Source: Dryococelus australis (Eukaryota; Arthropoda; Insecta; Phasmatodea; Phasmatidae). From it: a DNA stretch of 64,000 bases. A program made the translations under genes and the position numbers. The notes beneath the pieces were generated by a model. The model had not been told where the DNA came from, did not search any database, and saw nothing but the letters and a program-made list of their open reading frames with translations. The DNA is taken from contig CM057009.1 in the NCBI GenBank assembly GCA_029891345.1, positions 297,848,466-297,912,465 on the forward strand. The letters run 5' to 3'. The first letter of the stretch is position 1; every line of letters starts with the position of its first letter. Positions 35,201 through 49,629 of the stretch are shown here, piece by piece.

Positions 35201-36640
35201 GAGAAAGAGATGATGCTACACCATCCCAGGTTAGATGGAAATTTTTCATAGCTTGTGATGTTTCGGATGAAGCAGTAGGAGCCACATTATTTCAGGTTAA
35301 TAATAAAGGAGAACATGTCCCTATGAATTTTGCACTTAGGATGTTGAATACTGCAGAAATAAATTACACTGCCACATAAAAAGAATTGCTTAGTATTATA
35401 TTTGCATGTTTAAAATTTCATACATATATCTATGGCAGGGACACAACCATGTTGACAGATCACAAGGCCTTATGCCATCTAAATACTTGTAAACAGCTAC
35501 ATAGTAGGATCACACTATGGATATTAGCTCTGCAAGAATACAACCTGAATATTGAACATGTACTTGACAAGGCACAGATAGTAGAAGATGCACTTTCAAG
35601 GGGTAGGGAAGATGTACAGGTAGCTCATAAGGAGTTTCAGATCCAGTCTTTGAGGGAACAGATGAAACAAGTAGGTACAGAATTACGGGAAATTGCTGTA
35701 CAGTTAAAAATTGAAGTATCAGAGGATTCTTGGCTCCAGAGAGTAGTATAAGAATTGGAAACAAACATTTGTAGAGATATTATTAAGGAAAAATTCATAA
35801 TCAAGGATGGATATTTGTTTCAAAATGTAGGCAACATTATCGCAAAATGGATTACATGCATACCTGAGCAGCTCAGGAAAGAAGTAAGTGAATACATGCA
35901 TAGTGAATGTGGACATTATGGTGTTAAAAAAACAGTAAAGTACACACACAATTTTTTTGGGTTTAGGGACATGTATTGAATAATACCCTATGTAAAAGGG
36001 TCATGTTTAATATGTGTACAGACAAAGGCACCTAATAGGAAATGCAAAGAGTTTGTGGGTCATGTACTGGCTACAGAGCCATTGGAAATGGTATGTGTAG
36101 ATTTGTTTGGCCCTCTGCCAAAAGGTAGGGGTAGAACATATTTTTGTAATTCTTGATATGTTCACTACATTTGTGAAACTACATCCAATCAAGCAGGCTA
36201 CAGCCCAAGTGGTTACTGAAAAAGTAATGGATTGTTATGTACAAGAAGTAGGTCGGTTACAGAAAATTATTTCAGACAATGGGCCACAATTCTGTAGTGA
36301 TAAGTGGAAAACACTAACATCCATTTTGGGTATTGGGTTAGGATACACCATCCAGCTTCAAATCCAGTTGAGCTCATTATGAGAGAATTAGGTAGACTGT
36401 TTCTAACATACTGTAATGAACATCATAGCAAATGGATAGTAAGTAATAAACAGCTGTTGACATGAGGGTACAAGTGCTACCCCCACAGAAAATATGAATA
36501 TGGGTAAACCTAACACTGTATAGCAAAATTTTGTCAATTTTCCAAAAAGTGATGCTGGAAATGTAGAGAATATGAGAACTGCAGCTTCACAAAGGTTGTA
36601 GTTAAAAGCCAAGCATCCACAGAGAAGGTGGGATAAGATC
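35200..36640 (+). pseudogene. Gypsy-3 RNase H and integrase N-terminal and core
   Basis: RNase H is best preserved at 35386-35620: LTDHKALCHLN, then IEHVLDKAQIVEDALSRG. A coiled linker follows (QIQSLREQMKQVGTELREI). The integrase HHCC begins near 35900 (HSECGHYGVKKTVKYTHNFF), then CLICVQTKAPNRK near 36008. The core has VCVDLFGPLPKG with the first catalytic Asp, IISDNGPQFCSDKW with the second, and SNPVELIMRELGRL (36357-36400) with the Glu, after a frameshift near 36335. The frame reads KHPQRRWDK at 36610-36637, immediately before the inserted element. Confidence 0.85.
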
Positions 36641-36730
36641 CACACAGCACAGAATATGCTAGGGATATCCTATTTACATTCCTAATGTCATCTGGATATT
36701 CCTGGAAACTCAGGGGTTTTATGTGAATAT

Positions 36731-37330
36731 TCTCAATATCCCTATTGTATTCCTGGGACATTTGTGAGTAAACAGGAATATATCCATTTTCCTCTTTGTA
36801 TTCCTGGGATATTTGAGAGTAAAAGGGAATATTTCCATTTTCCTCTTTGTATTCCTGGAATATTTAGGAGTAGATGGAAATATTCTCATTTTCCTATTGG
36901 TATTCTTGGGATATTTTAAAGTAATCAAGAATATTTTCATTTTCCTCTTAGTATTCCTGGTATATTTAGGTGTAATCAGGAATATTCTAATTTTCCTCTT
37001 TGTATTCCTGGTACATTTTGGAATCAACAGGAATATTCTTATCTTTGTATATGTATTCTTGGAATATTTAACGAGCAAAGAGGACTATTCTCATTTCACT
37101 CTTTGTATTCCATTGATATTTAGGAGTAAATAAAAATATTCCCATTTTCCTTTTTGTATCATAAGGATATTCGGGAGTAAATAGGAATATTCTAATTTTC
37201 CTCTTTGTATTCTTAGAATATTTGGAAGTAAACAGGAATATTCTCATTTTACTGTTTGTATTCCTGGGATATTTAGGAGTAAAAAAAAAAATCCCCATTT
37301 TCCTTTTTGTATCCTAAGGATATTTGGGAG
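36731..37330. repeat. 51-bp tandem repeat, about 12 units
   Basis: The landmark GTATTCCTGG or close variants recurs at 36747, 36798, 36849, 36900, 36951, 37002, 37053, 37105, 37156, 37207, 37258 and 37309, a period of 51 with a single one-base slip. Each unit has a GGAATATTC-like palindrome and a TTTTCCTCTTT block. Because 51 is a multiple of three, both strands stay open over much of the array. The minus frame repeats a 17-residue unit such as FLITPKYTRNTKRKMKI. This is a by-product of the period, with no sign of a real protein. Confidence 0.9.
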
Positions 37331-37702
37331 TATATACGAATATTCACATGTTCCAATTTATTATACGTAAATAATAATCGAAAGAGTGAGAATAACCAAC
37401 ATTCATAATATAAAACACCTGGCATATATTTACTAAAACAGTTTTTATATATGCTTATAAAAATCTAATATGGTGCTGTCATAGTGATGTATTCACATAT
37501 TCTGATGACATATTCTTATCTGCCTGACAAATACAAATCTGTAGACTTGTCACTCGATACATTTCAAAGTTTAATAAAAATACTTAAAATCAAAATAAAA
37601 TACTTAAAAATTAGATAAGAAATAAAAAATTTAATGTCTATAATCAGAGGCAAAATATTATTTATTCATCTCCAAGCTATATAACCTCTTGTTCCAGCGC
37701 AT

Positions 37703-37778
37703 GTCACGATAGCCGAGTGGTCTAAGGCGTAAGTCTGGCGACCCAAGGTCCAGTAGCTTGATCCCGCACTATTCCAGA
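37703..37778 (+). repeat. tRNA-Ser/Leu-like segment (SINE head or tRNA pseudogene)
   Basis: GTCACGATAGCCGAGTGGTC followed by TAAGGCG matches the 5' half of class II (Ser) tRNAs, including the A box. A worn B box, AGCTTGATCCC, follows at about 37755. The 3' acceptor strand that should pair with GTCACGA is absent, and the anticodon arm does not fold cleanly, so it is not a working tRNA gene. It is more likely the head of a tRNA-derived SINE or a decayed tRNA copy. Confidence 0.6.
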
Positions 37779-37920
37779 TGGTATTTTAAGTTATAAAAAA
37801 AGCAGTGCCTCTAGCGGTCAATTCGAGAACCAATATGGCGGCCGAGCGCATGCGAGATTGACTAATCAAACAAGAGCGACACCAGTGACCAATGCCAGCA
37901 ATTTAATTTTAATATCTAGG

Positions 37921-38300
37921 AATTTCCTAGAGATATTCTTATGCCCCTTAAAGAATATCCATGGCATATTTTGGGAGTGTAAACAGAACATTTATAGCAT
38001 ATTCCCAAGATATCCCTGGGAATGAATAGGGGTATGAGAGCATATTCTAGGGATACCCTAATATTCCTCAAAAAATATCCCTTGCGTATCTTGGGAGTGT
38101 CAACTGAACATATATAGCATATTCCCGAGATATCCCTGGGAATGACTAGAGGTATGAGGAATATTCTATGGATATACTAATATTCCTTGGAGAATATCAC
38201 TGGAATATCTTGGGGGAGGGATAAGGTCAGACATAACTTATCCCTGGAACATTCCAGTAATATGTTCAGAATATCTATGAATTTCAATGGGATATTCCAA
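37921..38300. repeat. 120-bp tandem repeat, about three units
   Basis: The phrase GCATATTTTGGGAGTGT and variants occurs at about 37963, 38083 and 38203, exactly 120 apart. Units share AGCATATTCCC-AGATATCCCTGGGAATGA and TATTCCT--A-AATATC blocks. The third unit is truncated and grades into the right terminal inverted repeat. Composition matches the 51-bp array on the other side, suggesting common origin. Confidence 0.85.
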
Positions 38301-38354
38301 TATTTCTGCAAGAATATATTTGGGATTTTTTCAGGATATCCTTGTGCTGTGTGG

Positions 38355-38530
38355 GTAATATCCAACCAACAGTGTTCAAAGAAGGCGATGAGGTACTTGT
38401 GGCCACATACAATTTGTCATCATTAGTGAATAAGCAGATTCATAAATTTTTCATTTGCAGGGCCATACAAAGTTGAAAGAGTAATGGGTCACAATGTATA
38501 CAATTACACCATGCCAGTGAAGTCAGCATA
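38355..38530 (+). pseudogene. Gypsy-3 integrase C-terminal domain
   Basis: Immediately after the inserted element the plus frame reads NIQPTVFKEGDEVLVATYNL then SSLVNKQIHKFF. A one-base shift near 38460 is followed by GPYKVERVMGHNVYNYT in the next frame. F/K-x-GD-x-VL and GPY are the SH3-like/GPY module of Gypsy integrases. Continuity with KHPQRRWDK before the insertion shows that both pieces were one ORF. Confidence 0.8.
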
Positions 38531-39797
38531 GAGTGATGAAATATAATTTTGTTTAGCCTAGTTGAAGTTGTTATGGTAAACTGAGAGAAAGTGAAAATCT
38601 GTTTTTAAGAATGAAATCTATTTTATCATGACTTTTTGTCATTATGACATGTGATTGATTGTAACACTGTACATTGAATTAAAAAAAAGTGGAGTGAATC
38701 AATGCTATTTGTAGGTATTAATAAAACAATATAAAATATTACAATGATTTCTAATCTGAGAAAGATTGCAATTAAACTTAATTAAGGGTTTATATTTATT
38801 AGAAATGATACATTAAAATGCAGTAGAATACTGTAGAAGAGATGTATGTTTTTTTCAGGAAATTGTCATTCATGTTCTAAGTGATAAAATTTTCAGAAAT
38901 AACTGTACATATACATTAAAAATATTGCAGATTTTTGTGAACGACACTGTTTTTTATTATATTGTTATAATTGAAAATTATTGTGTGTGGTAATTTGTTT
39001 TTGTGTCATACGTTTGTAGGAATTATATTAAAATGTGCAAAGCGATATTTTGTAATTGTATTTTGAAGCCATTCTCTCAAGAAAAGTTGCTTAGTATTGG
39101 AATATACTACATATTAATTTTGAAAAGAAAAAGCAATTAAGACATAGGTTGAGTTTGTACAAGAGTGTAATGATGAAGAGTGAGTATACAATGGTATTGC
39201 TCCCTTTATGATGGTGTCCATGCATCTATAACACTACGAGATGTTAATATTGTTGGGACAGGTCTGAGGCCCCTTGTGGAAGGCAGTCGCTCTTTTGTAT
39301 TTTGGCCAGACTTTCAGTCCCTTCTTTACATGTTGGGTGCGGTTTCAAAATCATCTTAGCCACAAATGAAATTGAAAACTTATACTTAATGTGAAGATGA
39401 CAAGGTAATTACTTGAAAGGAGACATGTGATGTGTACAATTTTATTTTAACATGTTCTGATTAATTTACTTTGTTTGATAAAGTAATCTGCTATATTTTA
39501 ATGTGACACAAACTTTGTATATGAATGTATAATCATGTAATCAAATCATTTTTCTTGCAAGAGATGGAATCGCAGTGTAATCATCATACAGTTGGCATTC
39601 TATGTAGGTTTAGGTTTGGGACAGGTTTATTCAAAATCTTTCCCAAACCGAGCTGGGTAATGAAACATTGCAGTATATAGTAATTACTAATTGATATATT
39701 TGGAAAATATTATATTTTTTTAAAATATTTTTGTGAAGGTAGTAACTCGTTTAATATTTAGAAAATCGTGGCAGTAATAATATGTTTGTGTTTCATA
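38531..39797. other. AT-rich tail after Gypsy-3, possible LTR remains
   Basis: No coding is supported. The phrase GGGACAGGTCTGAGGCCCCTTGTGG at 39257-39281 recurs in weaker form at 54593 and 54680, near the gag-like relic, so it may belong to the same LTR family. LTR ends were not identified. Confidence 0.35.
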
Positions 39798-39799
39798 TA

Positions 39800-40680
39800 C
39801 AGTATACTCTCGCTTATTCGTGCTTCGCTTAACCGGGTGGCATTTTGCATTTCTCAAAGTCTACTGCAACTTTTGCGGCAAGACAATACTGTAAGATATG
39901 TCGTTTAACAAGCAGCGGTACCATTACATCTATCGCTATGCCGTGTGAACTTATGTTTATCTCTTTAAACTGTCAGCCCGTCACAGAGACCTGCTTGAGT
40001 CATCCATTTCATGCCATTGTGAAGCGCATATCCCACCGCCTGGAAGCCATATCCAAAATGGCAAATATTGTTGACAAACTGATCACATGTCCCGATTTTG
40101 TATACAAAAATGGTGGCGTATTCTGTCATTTGGTATTTCGTATTTTGTATCTTGCGGATGTTAGCAAAAATACAAAATGACAAAGCGCCATGTTGTTTTT
40201 TTTTTTTACTTTCAAAACACATGCGCAAAGGTGTAAATAAAATGATTTTTAAAACAAATAATTGTTCATAAAATACACACGACATGTTTTAAAAAGCAAG
40301 AAACTGTTACAGCGAGTGCTGAACAAGTGAACGTTGACAACATCTGATGTGAAACATATGAAATAACGAGTTTGTCATTTCGGACATGCCCCCCCCCCCC
40401 CCCTTAAAATTCCTACAACACGTATTGCCAGTTTATCGACTGCCGGCCCAGGTCATTGTTCACTTTGTAGTGTTGTTTTCGCACTGTCAATAAAGCATAA
40501 ACTATCGCAGAGAAGTAAAAAAAAACATTTTTGAGCATGGTGTGTTATCAACAAAAACTGTCTCAGTTCCAAGGAAAAAAAATTGAAGACTTTTTCAATA
40601 AAGGCACAGTTTAACTTTCCTTACATTTTTTCATATCAAGTGTTTAAATGTTTATTAAAAACGTATCAATTCCTATTTTG

Positions 40681-40715
<35 letters not shown>

Positions 40716-40755
40716 TGTGTGTGTGTGTGTGTGTATGTATGTGTGTGCATGCATG

Positions 40756-40788
<33 letters not shown>

Positions 40789-41309
40789 AAGTCTGTAAAA
40801 AATTTAATAAGCTCCTAGTAATAGAGAATATACTGTATTGTTTAAATGCCAGGTCACCGTATTTAAAATCCCATTAGTCTTAATTGCATTGCATTCTAAA
40901 CTTTCAACTAACTGCCATCTAAAGGATGAGTCCGAGTGATGCACATTGAGAAAGTGACACACACAACTACGCACCATTATCTATGTCGCCCGGCCTATGC
41001 ACCTGCGGCTGGTGCCGGCACCAGCGTAGGCTGTGTATATTTGATGCGCAATGAATTACATACACTCAGTGCAACATAAATATCATTTAAAGTATTGTGC
41101 ACTTTAAATTATTTACATACAGTGAGTGATTTGTGTTTGCTTTGAAATGTATAATAGATACTTTGTTTTATCATGATTTTCGGAGCCAATATCACTGTTC
41201 CATTAATAGTAAGAATGTGTAAATTTGATTATCTGGGTTTTTTTTATACAAATTCGCTTATTCGTGTTTTCTCCGGCTTCGATTAACACTGTTAATCGGG
41301 AGTTTACTA
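39800..41309. mobile_element. pogo/Tigger-like DNA transposon, non-autonomous
   Basis: The left end CAGTATACTCTCGCTTATTCG and the right end (reverse complement TAGTAAACTCCCGATTAAC) are imperfect inverted repeats of the CAGTA-ACTC-CG-TTA type known from pogo/Tigger elements. A TA duplication lies at 39798-39799 and 41310-41311, as expected for Tc1/mariner-pogo insertion. The 1510-bp interior has no transposase frame: the ORFs at 39845-40180 (+) and 39965-40285 (-) overlap and lack helix-turn-helix or DDD motifs. It also contains a 15-C run (40389-40403) and a compound microsatellite. It is a deletion derivative of an unseen autonomous copy. Confidence 0.7.
40679..40788. repeat. Compound TA/TG microsatellite
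   Basis: A short TG run, then (TA) at about 40692-40715, then (TG) with TATG and CATG interruptions to 40788. Open ORFs of Cys/Val through it are artefacts of the repeat. Confidence 0.95.
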
Positions 41310-45530
<4,221 letters not shown>

Positions 45531-45909
45531 TGTTACGTTTTAACCCCACAGACGAATCCTCTCACTCTGCAGGCTCACCACACCCCAGGGATATATTCAC
45601 TTTATTTTCTTTTGGTCACAAACTGTTTTGTACTGCTTTTGCAAGCCCAATGTGGGCTTTGTGCAAAGATCAGCATCTGTAAGTGTTGTATATTCTCATG
45701 TACTATATCGTGTGTGTGGGTGTGGAACTATACAGTGCGCAGAGTGCATGTATCTAGTATCTCATAAGTAGTCTGGCAGCATTCCAAGAAGGAGCAGTAA
45801 ATACCAAGATGGTGAGGCAGTAAGTTCATGTATGATGAGTGTCCATTGTTATCCTTCTGTCTCGAGTGCTTATCAATCAAATCTTACAACATTTGGACCT
45901 CCGGGCCAG
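45531..45909 (+). repeat. BEL-2 putative 5' LTR and primer-binding site
   Basis: TGTTACGTTTTAACCCC at 45531 is a normal LTR start and ACAACA at 45886-45891 a normal end. TTTGGACCTCCGGGCCAG at 45892 matches the position and start of the BEL-1 site at 56. Without a second LTR copy the limits are inferred. Confidence 0.4.
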
Positions 45910-46259
45910 ATTTTGTATCCAGAGATTGTAATGTGTAACTGTGATAAAGTTTTGTTCATTTTTATGTGCACAGCGTAAATGTAAAGTGTACCACATGTGT
46001 ATAGTGATCGCGCTGCCACTCGGAATCCACTCTTGTTAGTCAAGCATCCTCAGATAAAATTAAGATTATTTTCGACCCTGTTTATTTTGTGATAAAATCT
46101 TTGTTTGCCCAGACGTCCGACAGACACTGTCTTATGACCTCATTTCTGTTCTTTCTATTGTACAAGCTTCTTCCACATCTTCTCCTGCCACCCTGTCTGC
46201 AAATGTATGACTGCCAAAAATTAATTTGCCATCCTTTTCAGGCTAGTGGGACGAATAGT

Positions 46260-47090
46260 TCAACTTCTACCAGCTGTACCAGGTGACGATTCATGACTAT
46301 CAGGGATTAGCCGATATTGAGAAATTTCAGTATTTGTTGGAATGCCTCAAGAGAGAAGCTTTACAGTTATTAAACAATCTACTGATTACATCTGAAAACT
46401 ATACAGTAGCTTGGGAACTTATATCCAAGTACCAGTCAGGAAACTCACTACCCTATACATAAACAGAATTCTGGACCTGGCTGCTGCCAATTCTGAAAAT
46501 GTTCAATCAGTCAAACAGTTTGTCAACACCTTCAATGAGAACGCTTATGCTCTTGAAGGCTTATGCGATGATATCACAAAAAAAATCCTTGTTCTGGTTA
46601 CAGTTTTGATGCACAAGTTGGATGTGTGTATGCTCACAAAGTTCGAAAACTCACGTACAGACAGTACTGACACTATTCTTATGGTTTCTGAACTCAATCG
46701 ATTTTGTTCAGTCTATAGTATTAAAAATAGATTGTGCTCTTGATGTAGGAAATAATGTTAGAGCAAATAACATGTATTGGAAACCATTGCTGACAAAGTC
46801 AAGACACAACACAAGGCAGTATTTATTATCAGTTCAGAACCTAAAACAAGATCTTGTGCAGTGTGTCAGCAAACCAATCATTCTGTGTACAAGTGTAGTG
46901 AATTCATTAATGCCTCAACCTAGTGACAGATAACAAATAGCTTAGAACAAAAAAAAATTATGTTTCGATTGCAGTAGGACAGTCCATAGGCTAGTACCAT
47001 CTCTCTGTACTCACTTTTGTTATCAGTGTCAGGAAAAGTATCATACCCTGCTCCACATAGATAAGCTCACTGTATCTTCAATTCCCCCAA
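46260..47090 (+). pseudogene. BEL-2 gag, broken
   Basis: From about 46268 broken frames read HDYQGLADIEKFQYLLECLK and ENYTVAWELI, the DUF1759-type gag core also seen in BEL-1 near 890-1000. The frame shifts near 46400 and 46600. The zinc-knuckle region near 46955-47055 reads CFDCSRTVHRL and CTHFCYQCQEKYHTLLH, a double CCHC pattern typical of BEL gag. Non-functional. Confidence 0.75.
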
Positions 47091-47099
47091 GACAAAACG

Positions 47100-47606
47100 T
47101 TGGATCCCACACAGCTTCCATGCGAAACGTTCACAGGTGTTTCTGCTAGGGAACACATATCTGTATTATTGTCTACAGCTTTGGTGAAGGTTTACGGTGT
47201 AGACAATAAGTCTCATGCAATGCTGTGTTTGCTAGACAGTGCAGCACAAGCATATTTTATCTTTGAAGCATCTGCGGAAGTCCTTCCGTTGCCCTTACAC
47301 AAAGCCGGTGAAAAGGTCGTGGACCTTCATAATGGTGATGTCAGCTTGAAGGGGAAAATAACCTGTCAATCAGACATCAATGGAACTTCAGTGTACCTTC
47401 TCTCCCTCCTCTTTGTTGTGTCCAAGATTACTAGCAACTGGCCCTGTGTGTCTGTTGATTCCTGTGTTTGTGCTCAGTTGGGTTCCCTTCCTTTGGCAGA
47501 ACCTCACTTCAATAAACCTGCTCCCATCGATATATTTCTGGGTGCTGACGTCTGTGCTCATGTTGGTATGAGTGGACGGTTAGAGTTGGGCAACACATGC
47601 CTGTAG
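47100..47606 (+). pseudogene. BEL-2 aspartic protease (DUF1758)
   Basis: An open frame of 168 codons. AMLCLLDSAAQAYFI (about 47220-47262) is the active-site region, where the family usually has a D-S/T-G box followed by S/A-x; here it reads DSA, so the Gly is lost. PAPIDIFLGADVCAHV near 47520-47565 is the second conserved strand, matching LIDLLIGVELF of BEL-1. The protease would release gag and pol proteins. The altered active site and flanking stops make it inactive. Confidence 0.8.
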
Positions 47607-47844
47607 TATTGGAGTCCAAGTTGGTATGGGTGTTGGGGGAACACCCTGAGTTCTGTACAGGTACCGAGCAGGGACTGGTACCTATGTTTGTTGGTATGGA
47701 GAGGATACTCACACACGAGTAGATACTGGGAGATTAAAGGTTTCTCTTCCATTCAAACCCTAGGCTCAAATGCTTGGGGATTCGTACGAAATTGCCAAAC
47801 GTAGATTCCATTTGCTAGAAAGGAAACTTAATTCATAGCCTGAG

Positions 47845-48695
47845 ATGAAAACTATGAATACTGAGTTCATGACTGGCTATGTTCAGGTAGGTCATATGGA
47901 GCTGTATACCTCCTCTTGCAATCAGGATAGTGGCAGAAAAACCACAAAGTTTTTTATCCCTCATCATGGGGTGCTCAAAACATCCAGCTCTACGACCAAA
48001 TTGAAGGTTGTTTTTGATGGCAGCACACAGACCTCCAATGGTATTTCACTCAATGATATTTTACTCCCAGGTCCTAAACTTCAGAATGACATCAATGATG
48101 TAATTCTAAGATTTAGACTCGACAGTGTAGTTTTTTCAGGCAACATTAAGCAAATGTACTGCCAAGTTTTGGTCAATGAGACTGACCGACCATGCCAGCT
48201 CATTCTGTGGCGTAAGGACCCACCATTACCCCTTACAGATGATCAGTTGAATACAGTAACCTATGGCCTCACTCCATCTCCATTCTTGGAAATTCTTACA
48301 TTATGTCAGTTGGCATCTGATGAAGGCGATGAATATCCACTAGCTGCCAATGCTCTTGAGAACCACATCTTCGTGGATGATCGTTAGATGTAGCTGATTT
48401 GTTGAAAATTCAACTGGCCAAACTTTTAAGCTGGGATGGGTTTGAGCTTTGAAAATGGTTGAGTAATGAGCCTCAGCTCCTCAGTGATGTACCTGTGACC
48501 CACTATGAAAGTCCTCCTGTTGTGAACATCCTTGGTCTGTACTGGAATCCAGTGAAGGAGACTTTCTCTTATCACCTACGGGTCCACTCTAGTAGTCCCA
48601 CCATATGCTTTGTCCTTTCACAGATTGCACGCATATATGATCCTATGGATTGGCTTGCTCTGTTAACGGTGTGGGCCAAAATTCTAATGCAATGA
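47845..48695 (+). pseudogene. BEL-2 reverse transcriptase and connection
   Basis: The 180-codon frame from 47845 covers the fingers and palm: TTKLKVVFDGSTQTSNGISL, FSGNIKQMYCQVLVNETDRP and LNTVTYGLTPSPFLEI. The first catalytic site reads GNIKQMY where D-I-x-Q-M is expected, so Asp is lost. The second, HIFVDD at 48368-48385, is intact, and the frame stops right after it. The next frame from 48459 gives NILGLYWNPVKETFSYHLR and LSQIARIYDPMDWLALLT, the BEL RT-RNase H connection. Compared with BEL-1 it is much longer and cleaner. Confidence 0.85.
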
Positions 48696-49050
48696 TTGTG
48701 GTCTCAAGGACTGAATTGGGATAACCCCTTACCCCAGTCAACTCAGGCAATGAGGAATCAATTCATGGATGGCCTGACTGAAATTGAAACACTTAGCTTG
48801 TCACGCTTCATATGCCATGATGTGGTCAGTGGGAAATTATACGGTTTTTTCCAATGTCTGTGAGAGAACCTTTGCAGCAGTAAAAGAAACTGAGAAGTAT
48901 GAACACTGATGGGAATGTGTGTGTGCATCTGATAATGGCTAAGGCACGGGTAGCTCCTCAAAGCAAGTGTCTCTCCCTCGTTTAGAATTGTGTGGGGCTC
49001 AATTACTGGTAAAACTGACCTTTTATTGCCACAACTTTCTCAGCTAGTAC

Positions 49051-49629
49051 TTGCATATGTCTACAACCCATGCATGGACTGATTCCAGTGTTGCTCTAGC
49101 TTGGATAAAGTCACCGCCATACATATTGAAAAACTTTGTGGCTAATTGCGTGTCTCAAATTCAAGAATGGATTCCTCCTCAGCTGTGGAAACATGTCAGG
49201 TCTCCAGATAATCTGTCGGATTGTGCATCTCGTGGCTTACTCCCTCCTGACCTTCTTTCTCATGACATCTGGTGGCATGGCCCTGGTTGTCTAGTCCACC
49301 CACCTGAACGGTGGCCAGTGTCCGCTGTGTCGGGGCATTACTGCAATATCCCAGAGCTGAAATCTTATCAACTCACCCTGCTGAACACTCATGAAATTCC
49401 TGAAGAGTTCCTTGTATTTCAACTAATTTCATCATGGCCCAAGTTAATTTGCATTATGGCTTATGTTAGGCCTTTCCTCAAACATTCCAAAACACAACCT
49501 TGTAACAGTGGTTCCTTAACAAGTGTGGAAATTGAGGAAGCTGCCCTTTTTGTATGCAAATGTATCCAACATACTCGCCTACATGACAACTTGAAACACC
49601 TCAATGGAAGAAAGCCTTGTTCAACATGA
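49051..49629 (+). pseudogene. BEL-2 RNase H-like region
   Basis: AWTDSSVALAWIKSPPYILK holds the conserved T-D-S pattern of the RNase H fold. FVANCVSQIQEW, NLSDCASRGLLPPDLLSHDIWWHGPGCL and PPERWP follow; the same phrases occur in BEL-1 at 3480-3690. The frame remains open to 49629 with the beginning of the integrase leader (EIEEAALFVCKCIQ). An upstream block (48700-49050) is in broken frames. Confidence 0.85.

Larger units (their letters stand above)
36640..38354. mobile_element. Inverted-repeat element built of tandem repeats, nested in Gypsy-3
   Basis: Twelve-base perfect terminal inverted repeats, CCACACAGCACA (36640-36651) and TGTGCTGTGTGG (38343-38354), bound 1715 bases. Each is followed inward, at slightly different spacing, by GGATATCCT. 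Inside are a 51-bp tandem array (about 36731-37330), unrelated sequence with a tRNA-Ser-like piece (37331-37920), and a 120-bp array (about 37921-38300). Both arrays are rich in GGAATATTCC/GGATATCC-like palindromes, so the element could fold. It carries no transposase. Gypsy-3 integrase coding reads in frame up to it and resumes just after it, which sets the borders. No clear target duplication. Resembles a fold-back/MITE-type element; I do not recognise the family. Confidence 0.75.
34152..38530 (+). mobile_element. Ty3/Gypsy retrotransposon (Gypsy-3), decayed and interrupted
   Basis: Plus-strand pol is readable from the RT entry (34152) through RNase H and integrase to 36640, is interrupted by a 1715-bp inverted-repeat element, and resumes at 38355 with the integrase C-terminal domain. 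No gag, protease or LTR was identified with confidence, so the outer limits are unknown. Flanking sequence to about 39780 may be the element's 3' untranslated region or LTR: a GGGACAGG-CTGAG-CC-C-T phrase at 39257 recurs at 54593. It is antisense to SZT2 within its 24-kb intron. Confidence 0.8.

Noticed and set aside
36719-37298. Lys/Arg/Asn-rich and Phe/Ile-rich repeat proteins on the two strands
   Set aside because: They are translations of the 51-bp array. Opposite-strand frames are equally open, which is explained by the period being a multiple of three.
37703-37778. Functional tRNA-Ser gene
   Set aside because: The 3' half does not pair with the acceptor strand, and the B box and anticodon arm are degenerate.
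36640-38354. CRISPR-like direct repeat array
   Set aside because: The genome is eukaryotic, and the units are contiguous degenerate tandem repeats without unique spacers or cas genes.
40679-40798. Cysteine/valine-rich small secreted protein ORF
   Set aside because: It is read-through of TG/TA microsatellite sequence and has no independent support.
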